Source of the DNA: Acheta domesticus
Taxonomy: Eukaryota; Arthropoda; Insecta; Orthoptera; Gryllidae
Reading direction: 5' to 3'
DNA: 64,000 bases
Assembly: GCA_031308135.1 (NCBI GenBank)
Contig: JAHLJT010000631.1
Span: forward strand, 33,651,522 to 33,715,521
Position numbers and translations under genes: made by a program. The notes under the pieces are model-generated. The model worked only from the letters and a program-made list of their open reading frames with translations, ran no database searches and was not told the origin of the DNA. This document shows positions 23,606 to 35,600 of this stretch, in pieces (positions within the stretch are counted from its first letter, which is position 1; every line of letters begins with the position of its first letter).

Positions 23606-23950
23606 CTGTATTACCCAACGGATCAAGGGTATTTGGACGAAAAATCTTATCGAGATGTCTCTCCGTCACAGAGAGAGCGACCTGTTCCGTTCAATGTTAG
23701 TTTTTCTCTATAAATATTTAGTGAATAATGCTTGTTTAAGTATTGAAGTTATACGTTTTTTACTAATCGCAAATTGTCATTAAAAAGTTTGTAGGCCTAT
23801 AATGTAATTAAAATGTCTCTTTATGAAGTACCATAACATTTGCTGCCCCAGTTCGTTGCTATTTGTTTGCTCACTCCCGCTCCCTAACGGATTTGGCATC
23901 TGTCAGATAGCGACCCGCGTAAGCTAAAGCTATCTGAAGGTCATTCGCAG

Positions 23951-24045
23951 GCTCCGACGGACGGTCCTGACCCGCCTCCCCGAGACTTTGAGATGTTGAT
24001 GAACGCCATGGAGCTATATCCTCTGCCCTCAGCGGCCAGCCTAAG
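23951..24045 (+). CDS. Orphan exon-like segment, Pro-rich (unrecognised)
   Basis: Bounded by an acceptor TCATTCGCAG (ending 23950) and a donor-like CTAAG/GTTTGT (GT at 24046-24047). Read in phase 0 it gives TDGPDPPPRDFEMLMNAMEL followed by YPLPSAASLR, a protein-like stretch in a GC-rich island. Together with 23226-23345 it may mark a plus-strand gene whose other exons are outside recognisable range; the phases of the two segments do not match directly. Function unknown. Confidence 0.35.
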
Positions 24046-24130
24046 GTTTGTTACCGCCTATTCTTTACACAACAGGTAGCATCTCGGTGTAAATCACCTG
24101 GACTGCAGATGTACGCGCATCAGTCTCTCG

Positions 24131-25355
24131 CAGTGGCAGCTTGTAGGGCAGTGCCAGTGTGCCATGGCACCACCAACAAAAAGGAAGGAAAATAAATTTT
24201 CCACCATAAATTTGTGAGTAAAATGTCTTTTCTTCAAAATATTTTTGTTTGCAGTAATGCACTTGAACGAGCGCTTAGTCATTCAATACTCTCTTCAAAC
24301 ACACAGGGCGCAGTGCTATCTGCCGTCCTCCTCCTAAACCTTTGAGCCACCTGCTGACTGGCACCGACTCTGCTCATTTAACTCCGTATAAAGAACGCTG
24401 TGTTGGTTTGAATGTGTCTCCTATGGTTGAGACGGTGCTAAAATCGAACTGGCCCCATAGTTCCCGTTCTCTTCGATAGAGTGCACTAATGGTACTATCT
24501 TAATCAAACAGAGAGTCTCTCTCTCTCTCGACGACCCCGATGCCCTTGTATTTCGTGCGTTTTTCGTCGTGTTTCGCACGTGGAGAGGCGGCGTGGGTAT
24601 ACGGCTCTCCCTCTTCTTCCCGTACCTTCATCAGCGAATTCCGGAAGCTGCGACCTCTTGAGATTACTGGGGGCGCTCAGGCTTTCAGGCTGAGATTTTT
24701 TATTTGTTCTTATTATTTTTAGTTTGTTTTCAGTCATAATCTTCATAACAACTTAATCAACACGGTCACTGTAAAATGAAATTTTATAGCCCACGAATTT
24801 TATTTTTGAGGCTATTAAATCAGTTTTAAAACATCGCATCGATCTTTAGAAACATCAATGCTTTTTTTGATGGTTTTTGATCGATGCTTTATTAACATCG
24901 ATGCAGTGGCGTAGCTTCAGTTGGTGTCACCCCCTCCATAAATTAAATATAAAATAATATTAATGAATAGTTTTTACATTATTTAATAAACATATATTTG
25001 CACATTATATTTATTTATAATATATTAAAAAACTGCATTTAATTCAGAATAATTGAAATTTAATTTTAAATAATCTAAGACGAAGTATAGATAATTATCA
25101 AGTGCATGTTTTTATAAAAATATGATTTTGAAATACATTATCAAAATTATATAATTCCAATTATAAAATTTTCGAATTGGTGCCACCTCTAAAATGGTGT
25201 CACCCGGGGCGGACCGCCCCCCTGCCCCCGCCTAGGTACGCCACTGCATCGATGTTTTAATTTTGAACATCGATAATTGGTGACATTGATGTTTTGTTAT
25301 CCATGTTGCATCACTAACTGGCACCACCAATAGAATTCCGTACCGGCCGCCACTG
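24131..25355. mobile_element. Non-autonomous hAT element with perfect 8-bp duplication
   Basis: Ends CAGTGGCAGC and (inverted) CAGTGGCGGC, flanked on both sides by GTCTCTCG (24123-24130 and 25356-25363), an 8-of-8 match and the length typical of hAT elements. Subterminal GGCACCACCAA motifs occur near both ends in opposite orientation. No transposase is evident inside. It carries a second, smaller hAT element. Confidence 0.82.
24904..25246. mobile_element. Small hAT MITE nested in the 24131-25355 element
   Basis: Terminal inverted repeats CAGTGGCGTA and TACGCCACTG, with an 8-bp duplication CATCGATG at 24896-24903 and 25247-25254. Inner copies of GGTGTCACC lie in inverted arrangement. It inserted into a local cluster of ATCGATG-like motifs. 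Length 343 bp, no coding capacity. Confidence 0.88.
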
Positions 25356-25369
25356 GTCTCTCGTAACTG

Positions 25370-25950
25370 CTTTGTAGTTAATGCAAGAAAATTCTGAAGC
25401 GATTGTAACTAACGAGAGCAATTATACCACTTATGAAACATGTATATTTTAGCATTAACTATATTATTACATTCATTTTCGGTATTTAAATGCCGAACAC
25501 TTTTGGTTGTAGCGCAAACTCTCACCAAGCTCTTGCATGAACCGTCACTGGTAAACCTTGCGGTTTGAATTATATGAATTGTGTCAAATTCAGTTAATTT
25601 CAACCAAAAACTTTTTCAGTAATAAAAAATGTAAATAATATTTATTATTTAATGGTAGTAAAATATAATTGAATCTGTACTGTTGTGTAGCTTTTGACGA
25701 TTAAAAGTTACTTGATTCCCAGTGTCATTACAACTATTAATTATGTCGTTGTTCCTACAAAGTTTTATTTGTTTTACTCTTTATATATGTTTAATCTAAT
25801 TTCAGTCACTTTAAAAAACATAGGACCTTCCCATGTTGAAATCAAGGACCTCTCAATGCCCTGTTGATAAAATGTCTGTTCGTAAGTACTGCTTATAAAA
25901 TTCATAAACGGATAAAAAGTACAATAAAAAATAAACATTACTTATTTTAT
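25370..25950. other. AT-rich sequence, no feature seen
   Basis: No supported gene, repeat or structured element was recognised. Confidence 0.5.
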
Positions 25951-25952
25951 AA

Positions 25953-26426
25953 TTATTTATATTCCTTCATTGGACCCTTTTCCTCTCTTGAATTTGAAAA
26001 AACAAGTATATTATCCCTTAAATCATTAAGGTGAAAATTAATGTCAGTCACGGATGGGGTTACATTAAACAACAAACATTTGTTGTATCTTCTCAGGCAC
26101 ATAATCAATTCCGTTGTGCTTTCCAATGAGTCCATTAAAAATTGCTTGTAATTATGTATGAAATGTCACAATTTTCCACATGTTCAGGCTCTGTTGTATT
26201 TTCAAGAAACTTGAAGAGAGATGATTCAATTGAGACGATTTTTAAAGAATATAATAAAATATTCTCAAATTGTTTTATATGAATAATGTTTTCTTTAGAA
26301 TATGATCATTGGTTCTGAGGAAAATTTTGTATTGCACGTCATCCCATTCAGGTCTTCTCATATGATTACTTATAATAAGTTCTCCCGTAGAAGGTTGGGC
26401 CACTACAGGAGAATACACGTTTTCGA
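25953..26426 (-). pseudogene. Unrecognised 3' coding segment behind a strong splice acceptor
   Basis: A strong acceptor (TTATTTTTTCAG, AG at 26428-26427) opens a minus-strand frame starting VENVYSPVVAQPSTGELI, then HMRRPEWDDVQYKIFLRTND. The protein-like reading continues after one frame change at about 26290 (IIHIKQFENILLYSLKIV) and another at about 26135 (CLRRYNKCLLFNVTPSV, ending EEKGPMKEYK and a stop at 25953-25955). Both breaks fall at short homopolymers. The composition looks like a real C-terminus of about 155 residues. I do not recognise the family; it may be a last exon of a minus-strand gene or a decayed element. Confidence 0.4.
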
Positions 26427-26509
26427 CTGAAAAAATAAATATTAAATATTTATTAATAGATGTACTAACATTATGATTGATCAAACAACAGAATACACGA
26501 TCCATTTAT

Positions 26510-27300
26510 AGCCACATTATCCGTCTTTGCGTTTGTTCAATCAGGTAACTAAAGAGATAAACTAATGGCCTGCGCAGCAAAAATGATGCTGAGCAAAATG
26601 CACAATTTTTTTAAGTAGCATGCATATCGTTCAAGAACAAATGAAATATTCTCTTAAAACACTGAAATATATTAAATAGTTCAATAAAAACAGTCTTCAC
26701 AAATACTGCAATAACATAATATAGTACAACGTATATACGGATTCGCAGTACACCAGTTCTTTACGAAACAATAATATCAAAAACTGTTCCATAACGCAAC
26801 AAAGCAAAGCAAATATTTATTGGCGATCAGCTTTTTCCTTGGAACTTTACTGCCGCATGACTAATGTGTCGTAAGCAGTGAAGCATTGAGTATAAAAAAA
26901 CAGTAGGTATGCGCAGTATGAGAATAGGATAAATAACACAATCTAATATTTGTATTTTTCAGTCGATATCGAAACTTTTTTTTTATTTTCCCCGATTTCC
27001 AGGGTATCTAATAAAACCATTGGCACCTCTCACACGATCCAAAGCTGTCCAGTTTCATTTCAATTTCTCGCGCATTGGAAATAAGTAATACAAATTTTTG
27101 GTTGTAGAGTAAACCTGCTACAAGTAGCATGAGCCGCTACTGCAATATTCTTTATCATTTACCGTGATATTAACCATGACGTAAAATTAGTAATTGCTAC
27201 AGAAATGTTGTAGAATTCCATTATGGCAAAAGAGAAAAAACAGGTTTTCTTTAATTTTGCTTTAAAATTTCCGGTTTTGCACGTAATTTAAAAAGAAAGG
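26510..27300. other. Intergenic or intronic AT-rich sequence, no feature seen
   Basis: No open frame, repeat or terminal inverted repeat of note was found. Confidence 0.5.
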
Positions 27301-27390
27301 TTCCACGACCCGAAGTGAGCTTTAGCCTTTAGCAGTTCTGTATGGCTTGAAGAGCAATAAAATACTCAAGGAGTGAGGTGTGACGAACCT

Positions 27391-27572
27391 TCTTGTCGCC
27401 GGCCGCGTCCCTGCTGTTGGACTGGCCGCTCTGGCTGCGGCTCTTGGCCTTCGTCCACCTCCGCCTCGGCCATCCCCGACGCCGCCGACGCCGACGCCGA
27501 CGCCGCCGACGCCGGCTTCTTGCGCCGGAAGGCGCTGAAGAAACGCGCCACCTCTGCCCTCTGCGACGACGC
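27391..27572 (-). CDS. Candidate downstream exon (basic/Ala-Ser repeat), possibly RPGR-like 3' part
   Basis: In a GC-rich island on the minus strand an acceptor-like GTCGTCGCAG precedes a phase-0 reading VARFFSAFRRKKP, then an Ala-Ser repeat (GCG/TCG codons, about 27520-27480), then MAEAEVDEGQEPQPERPVQQ and a basic tail. A weak donor-like AAG/GTTCGT follows at about 27389. It lies 4.9 kb beyond the acidic exon at 32463-32623 on the same strand, so it could be a further exon of the same gene. Other phases give Arg-rich or Gly-rich low-complexity readings that look artefactual. Confidence is low. Confidence 0.3.
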
Positions 27573-27863
27573 ACAAACGGACGCTCAGTTGGCGCACGAA
27601 AAAGCCTGGTCGCGTGGAACGACTGGCTTTGCAGAGACAGACCACCCTCCCTAGACGGGTGACGTTCGAATTTGGCACCACTCTCGGGGCGGGCCTGCCG
27701 AATGAACTGGATTCAGAGCCCCGTGGAACGGAAAATGCCTTGGGCATCGCCGGGGCCACCTCCTTCCCCCGCTTCACTTTTCCCTCTGCCGGCGGCACGT
27801 GAGTTCTGGGCAGGGTTTCATATTTTTGTAAGGTTTTTGAGTTTTCGTGTTTATTTATAACAT

Positions 27864-27934
27864 AATCAGGGCTGTACAAAGACAAATAACTAATATAGTA
27901 TTATGTTATTGTTTGTCTTTGTACGGCCCTGATT
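27864..27934. repeat. 71-bp hairpin
   Basis: Left arm AATCAGGGCTGTACAAAGAC continues to AAATAAC, and pairs with the inverted right arm ending GTACGGCCCTGATT with one mismatch (a G-T type change) and a 3-nt bulge; the loop is an AT-rich 14 nt. It could be a tiny MITE or a pre-miRNA-like stem-loop. Confidence 0.7.
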
Positions 27935-27949
27935 TTTCGAAAACATGAG

Positions 27950-29570
27950 CTGGAACAATTTTTTTCTAGAGCCCTAAAAATAGCCTTTAATTTTGGGTGC
28001 ATTTTCATTAGCCTTGCAATGATAGGAAATTGTATTTTCTAGGAGGGCGCTGCTCGCATGAGACTAAATCTAGCAGCTCCCATGATTTTGGGAAATCCAA
28101 AAGTGCCTAAAGTTCGGGAATATAGCATTTAATTTACCCAAAACTACTCTTTAATTTTGGATATAGGTTTGGTTGAATTGGGTTTTGGGGCGCTACTAGC
28201 TTTAGATGGCTCGCTCTGATACAGCAACTGCATAATTTTGTTTGCAAATTGAGGAGCGTTCGCTGAGAATCCGAGATCGAACTGAAAGAGAACGTACTAA
28301 TAATCTCACCAACGAAACCAGAAGAAAAAGGAGAAAGTCTTCGTTGGCTAAGAACATGAATTGTCTCGGGTCCATTATATGATAATTAGTAATAAGAAAA
28401 CAAGATGCAAGTAATTTATGCCTCGGAAGTATGAGGAAATAATTTGAGGTAAGCGCGTTAATGTCGAACGGATTGTGGTGTTTCTCCACTTCTAAGGTAA
28501 TCGTGTCAAAACTGACGAAAAATTGCGCGTGGCCCTAAGATTAAGGCCACTGTTTTGAGCAGGCCTGATCTAGAGACTAACACCCCCCCCCCCGTTACCA
28601 ACAAATATGGGCCCCCACATTCGGTACTTGGCACCGAGAAGCTGTCTCAAGGGAAGTACTTACTTTCGAACAAACATATTTGAAATATTAGTTACTTATG
28701 TTGAACCATTTCGTATATAAGAATGTACCTTTGATGTCGTTTATCTGCAAAACTTTGTAAACATTCCTTCATTAATTGTAACTGATTAGGAACAACCTTA
28801 AGATTTACAACGAAGAATACGTAAGATTCGTGTTTTACTTTTTGGTCTTACGAAGAATTCGTAAGGCGAGAAAGTGAAAACTCACTTTACACGAAACTTT
28901 TAACAATAAGTTTGTTTCCTTGCAAATAATATTCACAGTTGGGTAACTCCGGCGAGAATTTTCCCCCCTTTGGAGGTGCATCCAGATGCACCCTCCGCTC
29001 TCGAGATTGAAGGGCGTGTAGAAAAGACGAGATTCAGCGCCATTCCAAAGAAAATGTAATTCACTTATCTGCTGTAAAATGTTGAGTTTTCTTACACAGA
29101 ATTTTTATTTATCTTAATTTCTAATTAAGAGACGAATTTTATAAAACGAGTAATATTCTCACGCCCAAAACGTAATAATGAGGAGCAGCCACTAATCAGG
29201 AAATGCGGACTCATTTACTCAACTTCGTCAATTATAGTCTTGAACAATTAGTCCATGCTAATTGTCCATTTCATAACGTGTACTCTCTTATGGTATTAAC
29301 GCCATTTTGATAATTTTTTTTTTACTTTTTTGAAATGTATACAAATGTAATTTTTTAAAAATACATTTCACGTTCTCAATAATTACATTACGGACTTTTT
29401 TTTACATTATTGCGTTTGTGAGTAGAAGTTATTCAAATGAATTCCAACGAAGTTTCTCAAAAACAACATTTTTCTGTGAAAATTAGCTAAATATTCCGCA
29501 CTTTCAGAAACGCTCAAACAGCATTTTCTCGAAAACGGCTCCAAATTTTTCAACAAAAATTTGCTTAATG
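27950..29570. other. No gene seen
   Basis: AT-rich sequence with short internal repetition near 27980-28190 (TTTAATTTTGG motif), a C-run at 28583-28594 and a perfect 18-bp palindrome-like CTTACGAAGAATTCGTAAG at 28848-28866. No coding segment recognised. Confidence 0.5.
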
Positions 29571-29579
29571 GATTTGACT

Positions 29580-32260
29580 CTTCTATAATGTCTTTTACGC
29601 GGCAATAGTTGTCAGCTGGGAGGAGGTAGGGAAAAACAGAAAAAACTAGCGTGGACTGAAGAGATTAGATCGTAACTAATACAAGAAAGTCTGTGCCATT
29701 ATGTAGCACCACTAGTTACTTTCTCCTATACGTACGTATGTACGGAAATTTTTTTTTAGATGTTGGGAATACTTACAACGAAGCCACTGGAACGTTTTCT
29801 CAAAACTGGTACCTTATTTACTTTCTCGCCTTTACTTCGTACGAAGAGACAATAATGTACGCCAGAAAACGGCGAATTTTCAAGAGAACTCTTATTGCCG
29901 GGCCCTGGTAATGAAAAAGTGGAAAATTCTCGTTCATGTATATAGTAAATTACTTCCTCTTATATGTCGTATAGTCAGAATCCATGTTTTGTGGGTCCTT
30001 ATACCGAAAAATCAATTGACGGCAAAATGTCGGTCTGTCCGTCTCTCTATTCGTTTTTCCATCCGTCCAATCTCAAGTTAACGCTGGCGCCTAAACCGTT
30101 CAGCCGATTTTCTCCAAAATTAATATTCCTCAAGGATCTCGTGACCCTCGGAGTTTGAAGAGGATATTTTGATTTTTTGAAGGTATATACATGAAACTTC
30201 AACAATATTTTCAAAATATTCTCAAAAATTGCTCCACGCTTTATATGATCTGAGGACAAAATTGAATAAAAACTAGTGATGCTACAGAATGGCACAGACT
30301 TTCCCGTATTAGTTTTCTTTATCCTTCGGTCCCGGCTAGCTATTCGGACTCCCCACATACTCTTGCCAACTGCCATCTATCGCCGCCCAAAATACATTTT
30401 TTTGAGATTTTATTAATTTTTCGATTTCCTAATAGTAGAACAGAAATATTATTTTAAGAATATGAAACAGTAAAATAGCGTTCTAAATGGTAATTTTATT
30501 TGAAAATTTTGGAGCCGTTTTTAAGAAAATGGCGTTTAAGCGCTACTAAAAGTGCGAAATTCGAAACTCTTTTTCACAGAAAATCTTTGTTTTCGAAATA
30601 CTTCATTTGAAATCATTTGAACCACTTACACTAAAAAAATACGACAGTGTTTGCATGTGCATATTAATGGTGTAAGAGATCGTTCAAAAAAAATTATATT
30701 GGTGTTATTTTTTTAAAAAAGAAAAAATACCCCAAAATGAACTTTACGTCATTTTAAAGAGTGCAATTAGGACTATCCGTTCGAAAAGTTTGAACAAAAA
30801 ATTTGAAACCATTTTTGAGAAAATGGCGTTTGAGCGTTTCAGAAAATGCGCAATTTTGAGCTAGTTTTCACAGAAAACTATTCAATTTTCGAGAAACTTT
30901 ATTTAACATTATTTAAAGCACATGTACTCATTAATATAATAATGTCGACAAATCGCCGCTAATGTAAATATTAACGACGTGAGAGACTTGTCAAAAAAAC
31001 CTACATTTTAACAATTTTTGAAGAAACAAAAGAATAGAGGAATACAGCGTTAATGTCATCTCATAGAGCACATTTAGCACTATCCCTACAAAAAGTTTAA
31101 AGAAAAAGATTTGGAGCCGTTTTTGAGAAAATCTGGTTTTTGTAATTTTTTAAAATTTCAAATATTGCGTGCAATATTGCGCAAAAACTACTAAAATTTT
31201 CAAAAAAATGTACATAACCTTAATGAAAGAACTCACATTGGACAAAAAATTTTATTTGAAGGAAAAATCTCTATCTTCAATTTTATAGTTCTAGGAAGAC
31301 GCCGAATAAATTTCAAACTTCGGCAATTTTCGAAAATTCTGAGTTATCCGTGAAGATTGAACGTATGCTACCTTCATAAGTGTATTTTTCTCTATTCTTA
31401 CAAGAAATTTAAAGAAAAAAATTGGAGCCGTTTTTGAAAAAACTTTGAAAATGTCCAGGGGGCCTTATGTAAAGTACCCCCAAGTTTTATAGAATCTTTT
31501 TTAAAATCTCAAAGTTTCAACTCGAGCCAGATTAACAGGGATTTCTTCAATTTGAAACAAATTCTACTATGGTTTAGGCGCTAGTTGTGTTCACAAACGG
31601 ACAGACGGATGGACGGACGGACGTTTTCCTTTCAATTGTTTTTTTGGTTCAAGGGCCCACAAAAGAGGGTGTCTAGCTACATCACGTGTTAGGGGATTTT
31701 TTCTCTTAACTTAGCAACTGAATTTATCCACTTTTTCGTTAGCAGTGCCCGGAAATGAATTTTTTTTCTGCCGAAAATCCGCAGTTTTTCGTACCGCGCA
31801 TTTCATAACTTTCCCAATAGTACGTAATTACTCTGTATATTACTCCGTGTATACGTACGTATAAGGGAAAGTAAAAATTTGAGCTATTTTTTGAGAAAAA
31901 ATTGAAATTCTTGTTTAGCCTTTATGTAAAGTACCCCCCAAAATCAAAATGTCCGTTTGAAACTCAGAGTGTCTAGAATTCCTTTAAATTCGATTGAGGA
32001 ATATCAATTTTGGAACAAAATCTGAGCGATTTACGCGCTAGCGTTGACCTCTGATGCACTGCCAAGTGGAAAGATGGATGTTTTGCCATCAACAGATTTT
32101 TCGGTATTAATCATTCACAAAACATGAATTCTGACTTCGTAGTGGGTAAGAGGAAGTAATTTTCTATGCAGAGGAACATTATCCATTTTTATGTAACCAG
32201 GCAATAAGAGTTTTTCTGTCGAAAATTTACTGTCTCCCAGCGCACGATTCTTACAAAGGG
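29580..32260. repeat. GGAC-bearing dispersed repeat, inverted array (copy group A)
   Basis: A block of the window's most abundant repeat. The reverse-oriented unit is at 29580-30250 (CGTCCGTC-type tract, GCGCCTAAACCGTT) and forward units are at 31380-31870 and 31860-32250 (GGAGCCGTTTTTGAAAAAAC, GTAAAGTACCCCCAA, GGCGCTAGTTGTGTTCACAA followed by CGGACGGACGGACG). Between them lie tandem-like degenerate blocks with GGCGTTTGAGCGTTTC. The outer edges show TATACGTACGTA-like sequence. No transposase or RT was found. Class unknown. Confidence 0.75.
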
Positions 32261-32462
32261 GGAGAAAATAAAAAGTATCAGGTTGGGAGAAATAATAAAG
32301 AGGTAGATAACCATCATTGCCCCCGGCCTGCCCGACTGGTTGCGTTTACATTTCCTTTGCTACCTCATGATACCTGTACCGTAAGTGGTTATTGTCTGCA
32401 TTGCGAATAGGAATGCCTACCGTGCCTGGCATTTTACACGGTCGTGCTACAAAAAGAAATAC

Positions 32463-32623
32463 CTACGTTTCTTTTCCTCAGGCTCCACAGCGACGTCGTC
32501 GTTGTCCTTTTCGTCTTCCTCGTTATCGTCTTTGTCTGCGAGCATCTCTTCAATTTCATCAGCTTCTTTTAGATCTTCTTGAAAATCGTTGTCCAGGCGT
32601 TCTGTTTCGTTCGACAATGAATC
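32463..32623 (-). CDS. RPGR: RPGR-like exon 12 (acidic)
   Basis: Acceptor CTCTTATAG, phase 0, reading DSLSNETERLDNDFQEDLKE and then a run rich in Asp and Glu (EEDEKDNDDVAVEPEEKK). Two overlapping donors are possible: CGTAG/GTATTT (exon end 32463) or AAAC/GTAGGT (exon end 32467). Acidic tails are a hallmark of RPGR isoforms in vertebrates; equivalence here is inference. Further exons must follow since no stop is reached. Confidence 0.65.
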
Positions 32624-35600
32624 CTATAAGAGGTGGAAAGGGATTTTAGAATTTCAAACGGCATAGGCAGTGATGTGTCGAATTGAACCGGCAACCCATA
32701 CCGTTCTTTTGCTATGTAATTACCTCAGACCAGAATCAAATTACGTTCATTCTCAAAACGTAACGAACATAAAGTAAACGAACATAAAATTGAACTTTCC
32801 TGTTTTGTTGAGTTTTAGTACAGCACAAAATTAAGTTGAGTAAGCTTCCAATAACGTGAGAGAACAAAGGTAATATTTGACGTTTAATTTGTCGAGAGCG
32901 TTTTGCTTCTGAAATGATAAGTAAATGAAAAATTACCCCAATTGTCAGTGTACTACCATACAGCTAAACTACTAAGATGGCACATGCTGATCGTTCTCAC
33001 TTTCTATTCGTTTCACATTTGTTTGCTCATGCCACAAATTTAATGATTTGATGACTGCGCAAAATGCCGTTTTAATTTGGAACAGCTGCCGTTATCATTT
33101 TATAGAACATCAACTGCCATCACCATTTTATAGGACTCGATAAACTCCGTATAAATATCGTACTTCGATCCTTCCATAACATACCGCAATAGCTTGCGCT
33201 TGCGTTCGCAAATTTAACTTTTTTAACCATCTGTATTTATTAGATATGATTAATTTCTGTAAAAAAAACGCTAAAAATTGTGACGTTTTTATATGAATAG
33301 TTGAATGATGAATAAAGGCACCAGCGAAGCGAGGTTAACAGTATTTGAATACTAGACATTTTCGCTTCCGAGATATAGAAAAATTATTTGCATTGGTGAA
33401 AGAACTACAGATTTGTTTTTTTACTATTACTAACCTAATATCAACCCACATCCGGCTCTATTCTTACCACACATAACAAAAGGAGAGCTCAACAAAACGT
33501 GCGCATAGTTAAGCTATATTTATGTCCAGAAGCGAGACAAAAGACTATCTCTGTTGACGCTGACTGCCTGATGAATATGATTCCTACTATTGTATTTGCT
33601 TGAAAATATTAAGTAAGTCAGTTTCGACAAAAAATTACAACCCTATAAATAAATAAGCAAGGCAAAGATGATTCCAACCTCAATGAAGAAAGTGACTGGC
33701 AGGAATAACGTAGATGGCATTTGCTTATTATTCGTATAATATTTTTCTGCAATCTAAATGTCTGGGTATCATAGGATGAGATTCCCCAGAATATTATGCC
33801 GTATCTCAAGCGGAAATATGTTCTCAAAATACACGCAACGAGGTGCATGAAGGCTTAATGAGTTTGAAACAATACTGACTTCGTAACACAATTAACCTAA
33901 TTTGGTATTCAAGTCTTTTTTATGGATATTTCGTTTGAGGTATGTCTGAACTGGGAGCCAAATGGATTTGCTGATTTTCAACGGCGCACGTGATTGTCTG
34001 GAAACATGTCATTCTCAAGCCAAAGACCCCCTTTCTTACTAGGTTCTTAAGAACCTGCTGTGAAACCTGTCTTAAGCTGTCGCTAATGGTTCAGGCAAAA
34101 ATTAGCCTTACAAATAAATGACTACTAAATAGAGGTTGTGAGAACATGGAAAGGTTACTTGGGTTCTAACTTTACTCTTTTCAGTTATGTTAATTATGGG
34201 TATGTTCACATTCTTTTATTAACAAAATTCCGAAAGTTTGTAATGCTTGTGCAATCTGATCATACATATACCCAGTCATTCAATCCCCCGTTATTGTACT
34301 GTTTCAGACAAATGTTTCTTCCCATTCGTATATTTGATTTCTAACTAGGCTTGAACTGGCAATCCATATCCTGAGATAACAACAGAGTATGAATGAATAG
34401 TATGCATTTATTTAAATTATTTATATACATTCAGTAGATTTCCTGATTGCGTCCATAATCCCGTTGTGATATGCATGGAAGAGTAGTAATCATCTAATGT
34501 TATCTGAAACAAGTTAATTCTTCCGCGAAATAAGCAACTCTAGAAATCACTGTTGTAAGTAGTATCAAAATAAATTGCGACATAGGAAGGAAATGAATGA
34601 ACAAAAATGTCTACCTATTAAAAACCACATCCTCTTCAGAAGTGTTACTGTTCAAGTTTGTAAAGTTGTCGGAAAGTTGTGACCTAATATAGGTTAATAT
34701 AAGAGGTGTGCCTGGGCACTGACCACGGGCCAACTAACCGTACGAGGCACATCCAAAAAGTAAGATCCCCTAGGCCGCCTAAAAAAGTAACACAATTTCC
34801 TAAAAAACTGTAGTATGGCAAATTCAGCACATGTTGCAATATATCCCGCATTACTACCAGAATTGAGACATTTGACATACCGTTAGATCCCCATTGGTAT
34901 CCCTGTGTCTGCCTCCTGGGATAGGTATCAGTGTTTAACAGCCAGCTACAACTCTGCATCACTATGATACGCGTAATGCTGACCGAATAGAACGTCCTTG
35001 AGGTGCAAGAAGAATCGAGCCGTGTGCGGCCGATCCAGTGAGCTCTAGAGGAGACTGGAGACAACACTTTGTGCTCAGAAATCGTGACGGACCACCATGA
35101 TGGTGAACGTCTGTTCTGTCCTAGTTACCTCAGAACCAAATAGCAGGAAAAGTGTCTCATTCCAATTTTAAACATTTATTCTCTTTCATGTTCACTAGAA
35201 CTTAAAAAAAGTTGAAAGTAATCAATATTTAATACTTTGAAATTTCAATTTATCTATAATACTTAAACAAAATCCAATCATTTATTTCTTGGAAACTTTT
35301 TTAACATTAACGGAGCGGAGTGTTCTTGGTTCACGTATCTTTAATAATTCTGTTAGATCGACTTATAACAAATAATAGTCGTCGAAAACATAAAAAATGT
35401 TATAAAAGTAATGGCTAATAACTCTCATCTAATAACATTCACATCTAGTTTACAGTTTGTTAGTGTTATTTACAACCGATTGCTTTTGGCATTTTCTTTG
35501 ACAGAGACGATTGTAAGCATCGCTAACAACACACAGGACACATTTCACTCGTAAGAAAGTCTGTAGGAAGACGTTCACCGCAGCCAAGCTAACGAAAAAC

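Noticed and set aside
27329..27885. Arg-rich and Gly-Val-rich open frames on the minus strand, and Arg/Ala-rich frames on the plus strand
   Set aside because: They come from a GCG/TCG-type repeat read in alternative phases; only the phase with VARFFSAFRRKK looks protein-like.
29964..30158. Short frame rich in Ser/Pro/Val/Cys with a VCPS-like repeat as a protein
   Set aside because: It is the translation of the GGAC tract and flanks of a dispersed repeat and recurs in other copies without frame conservation.
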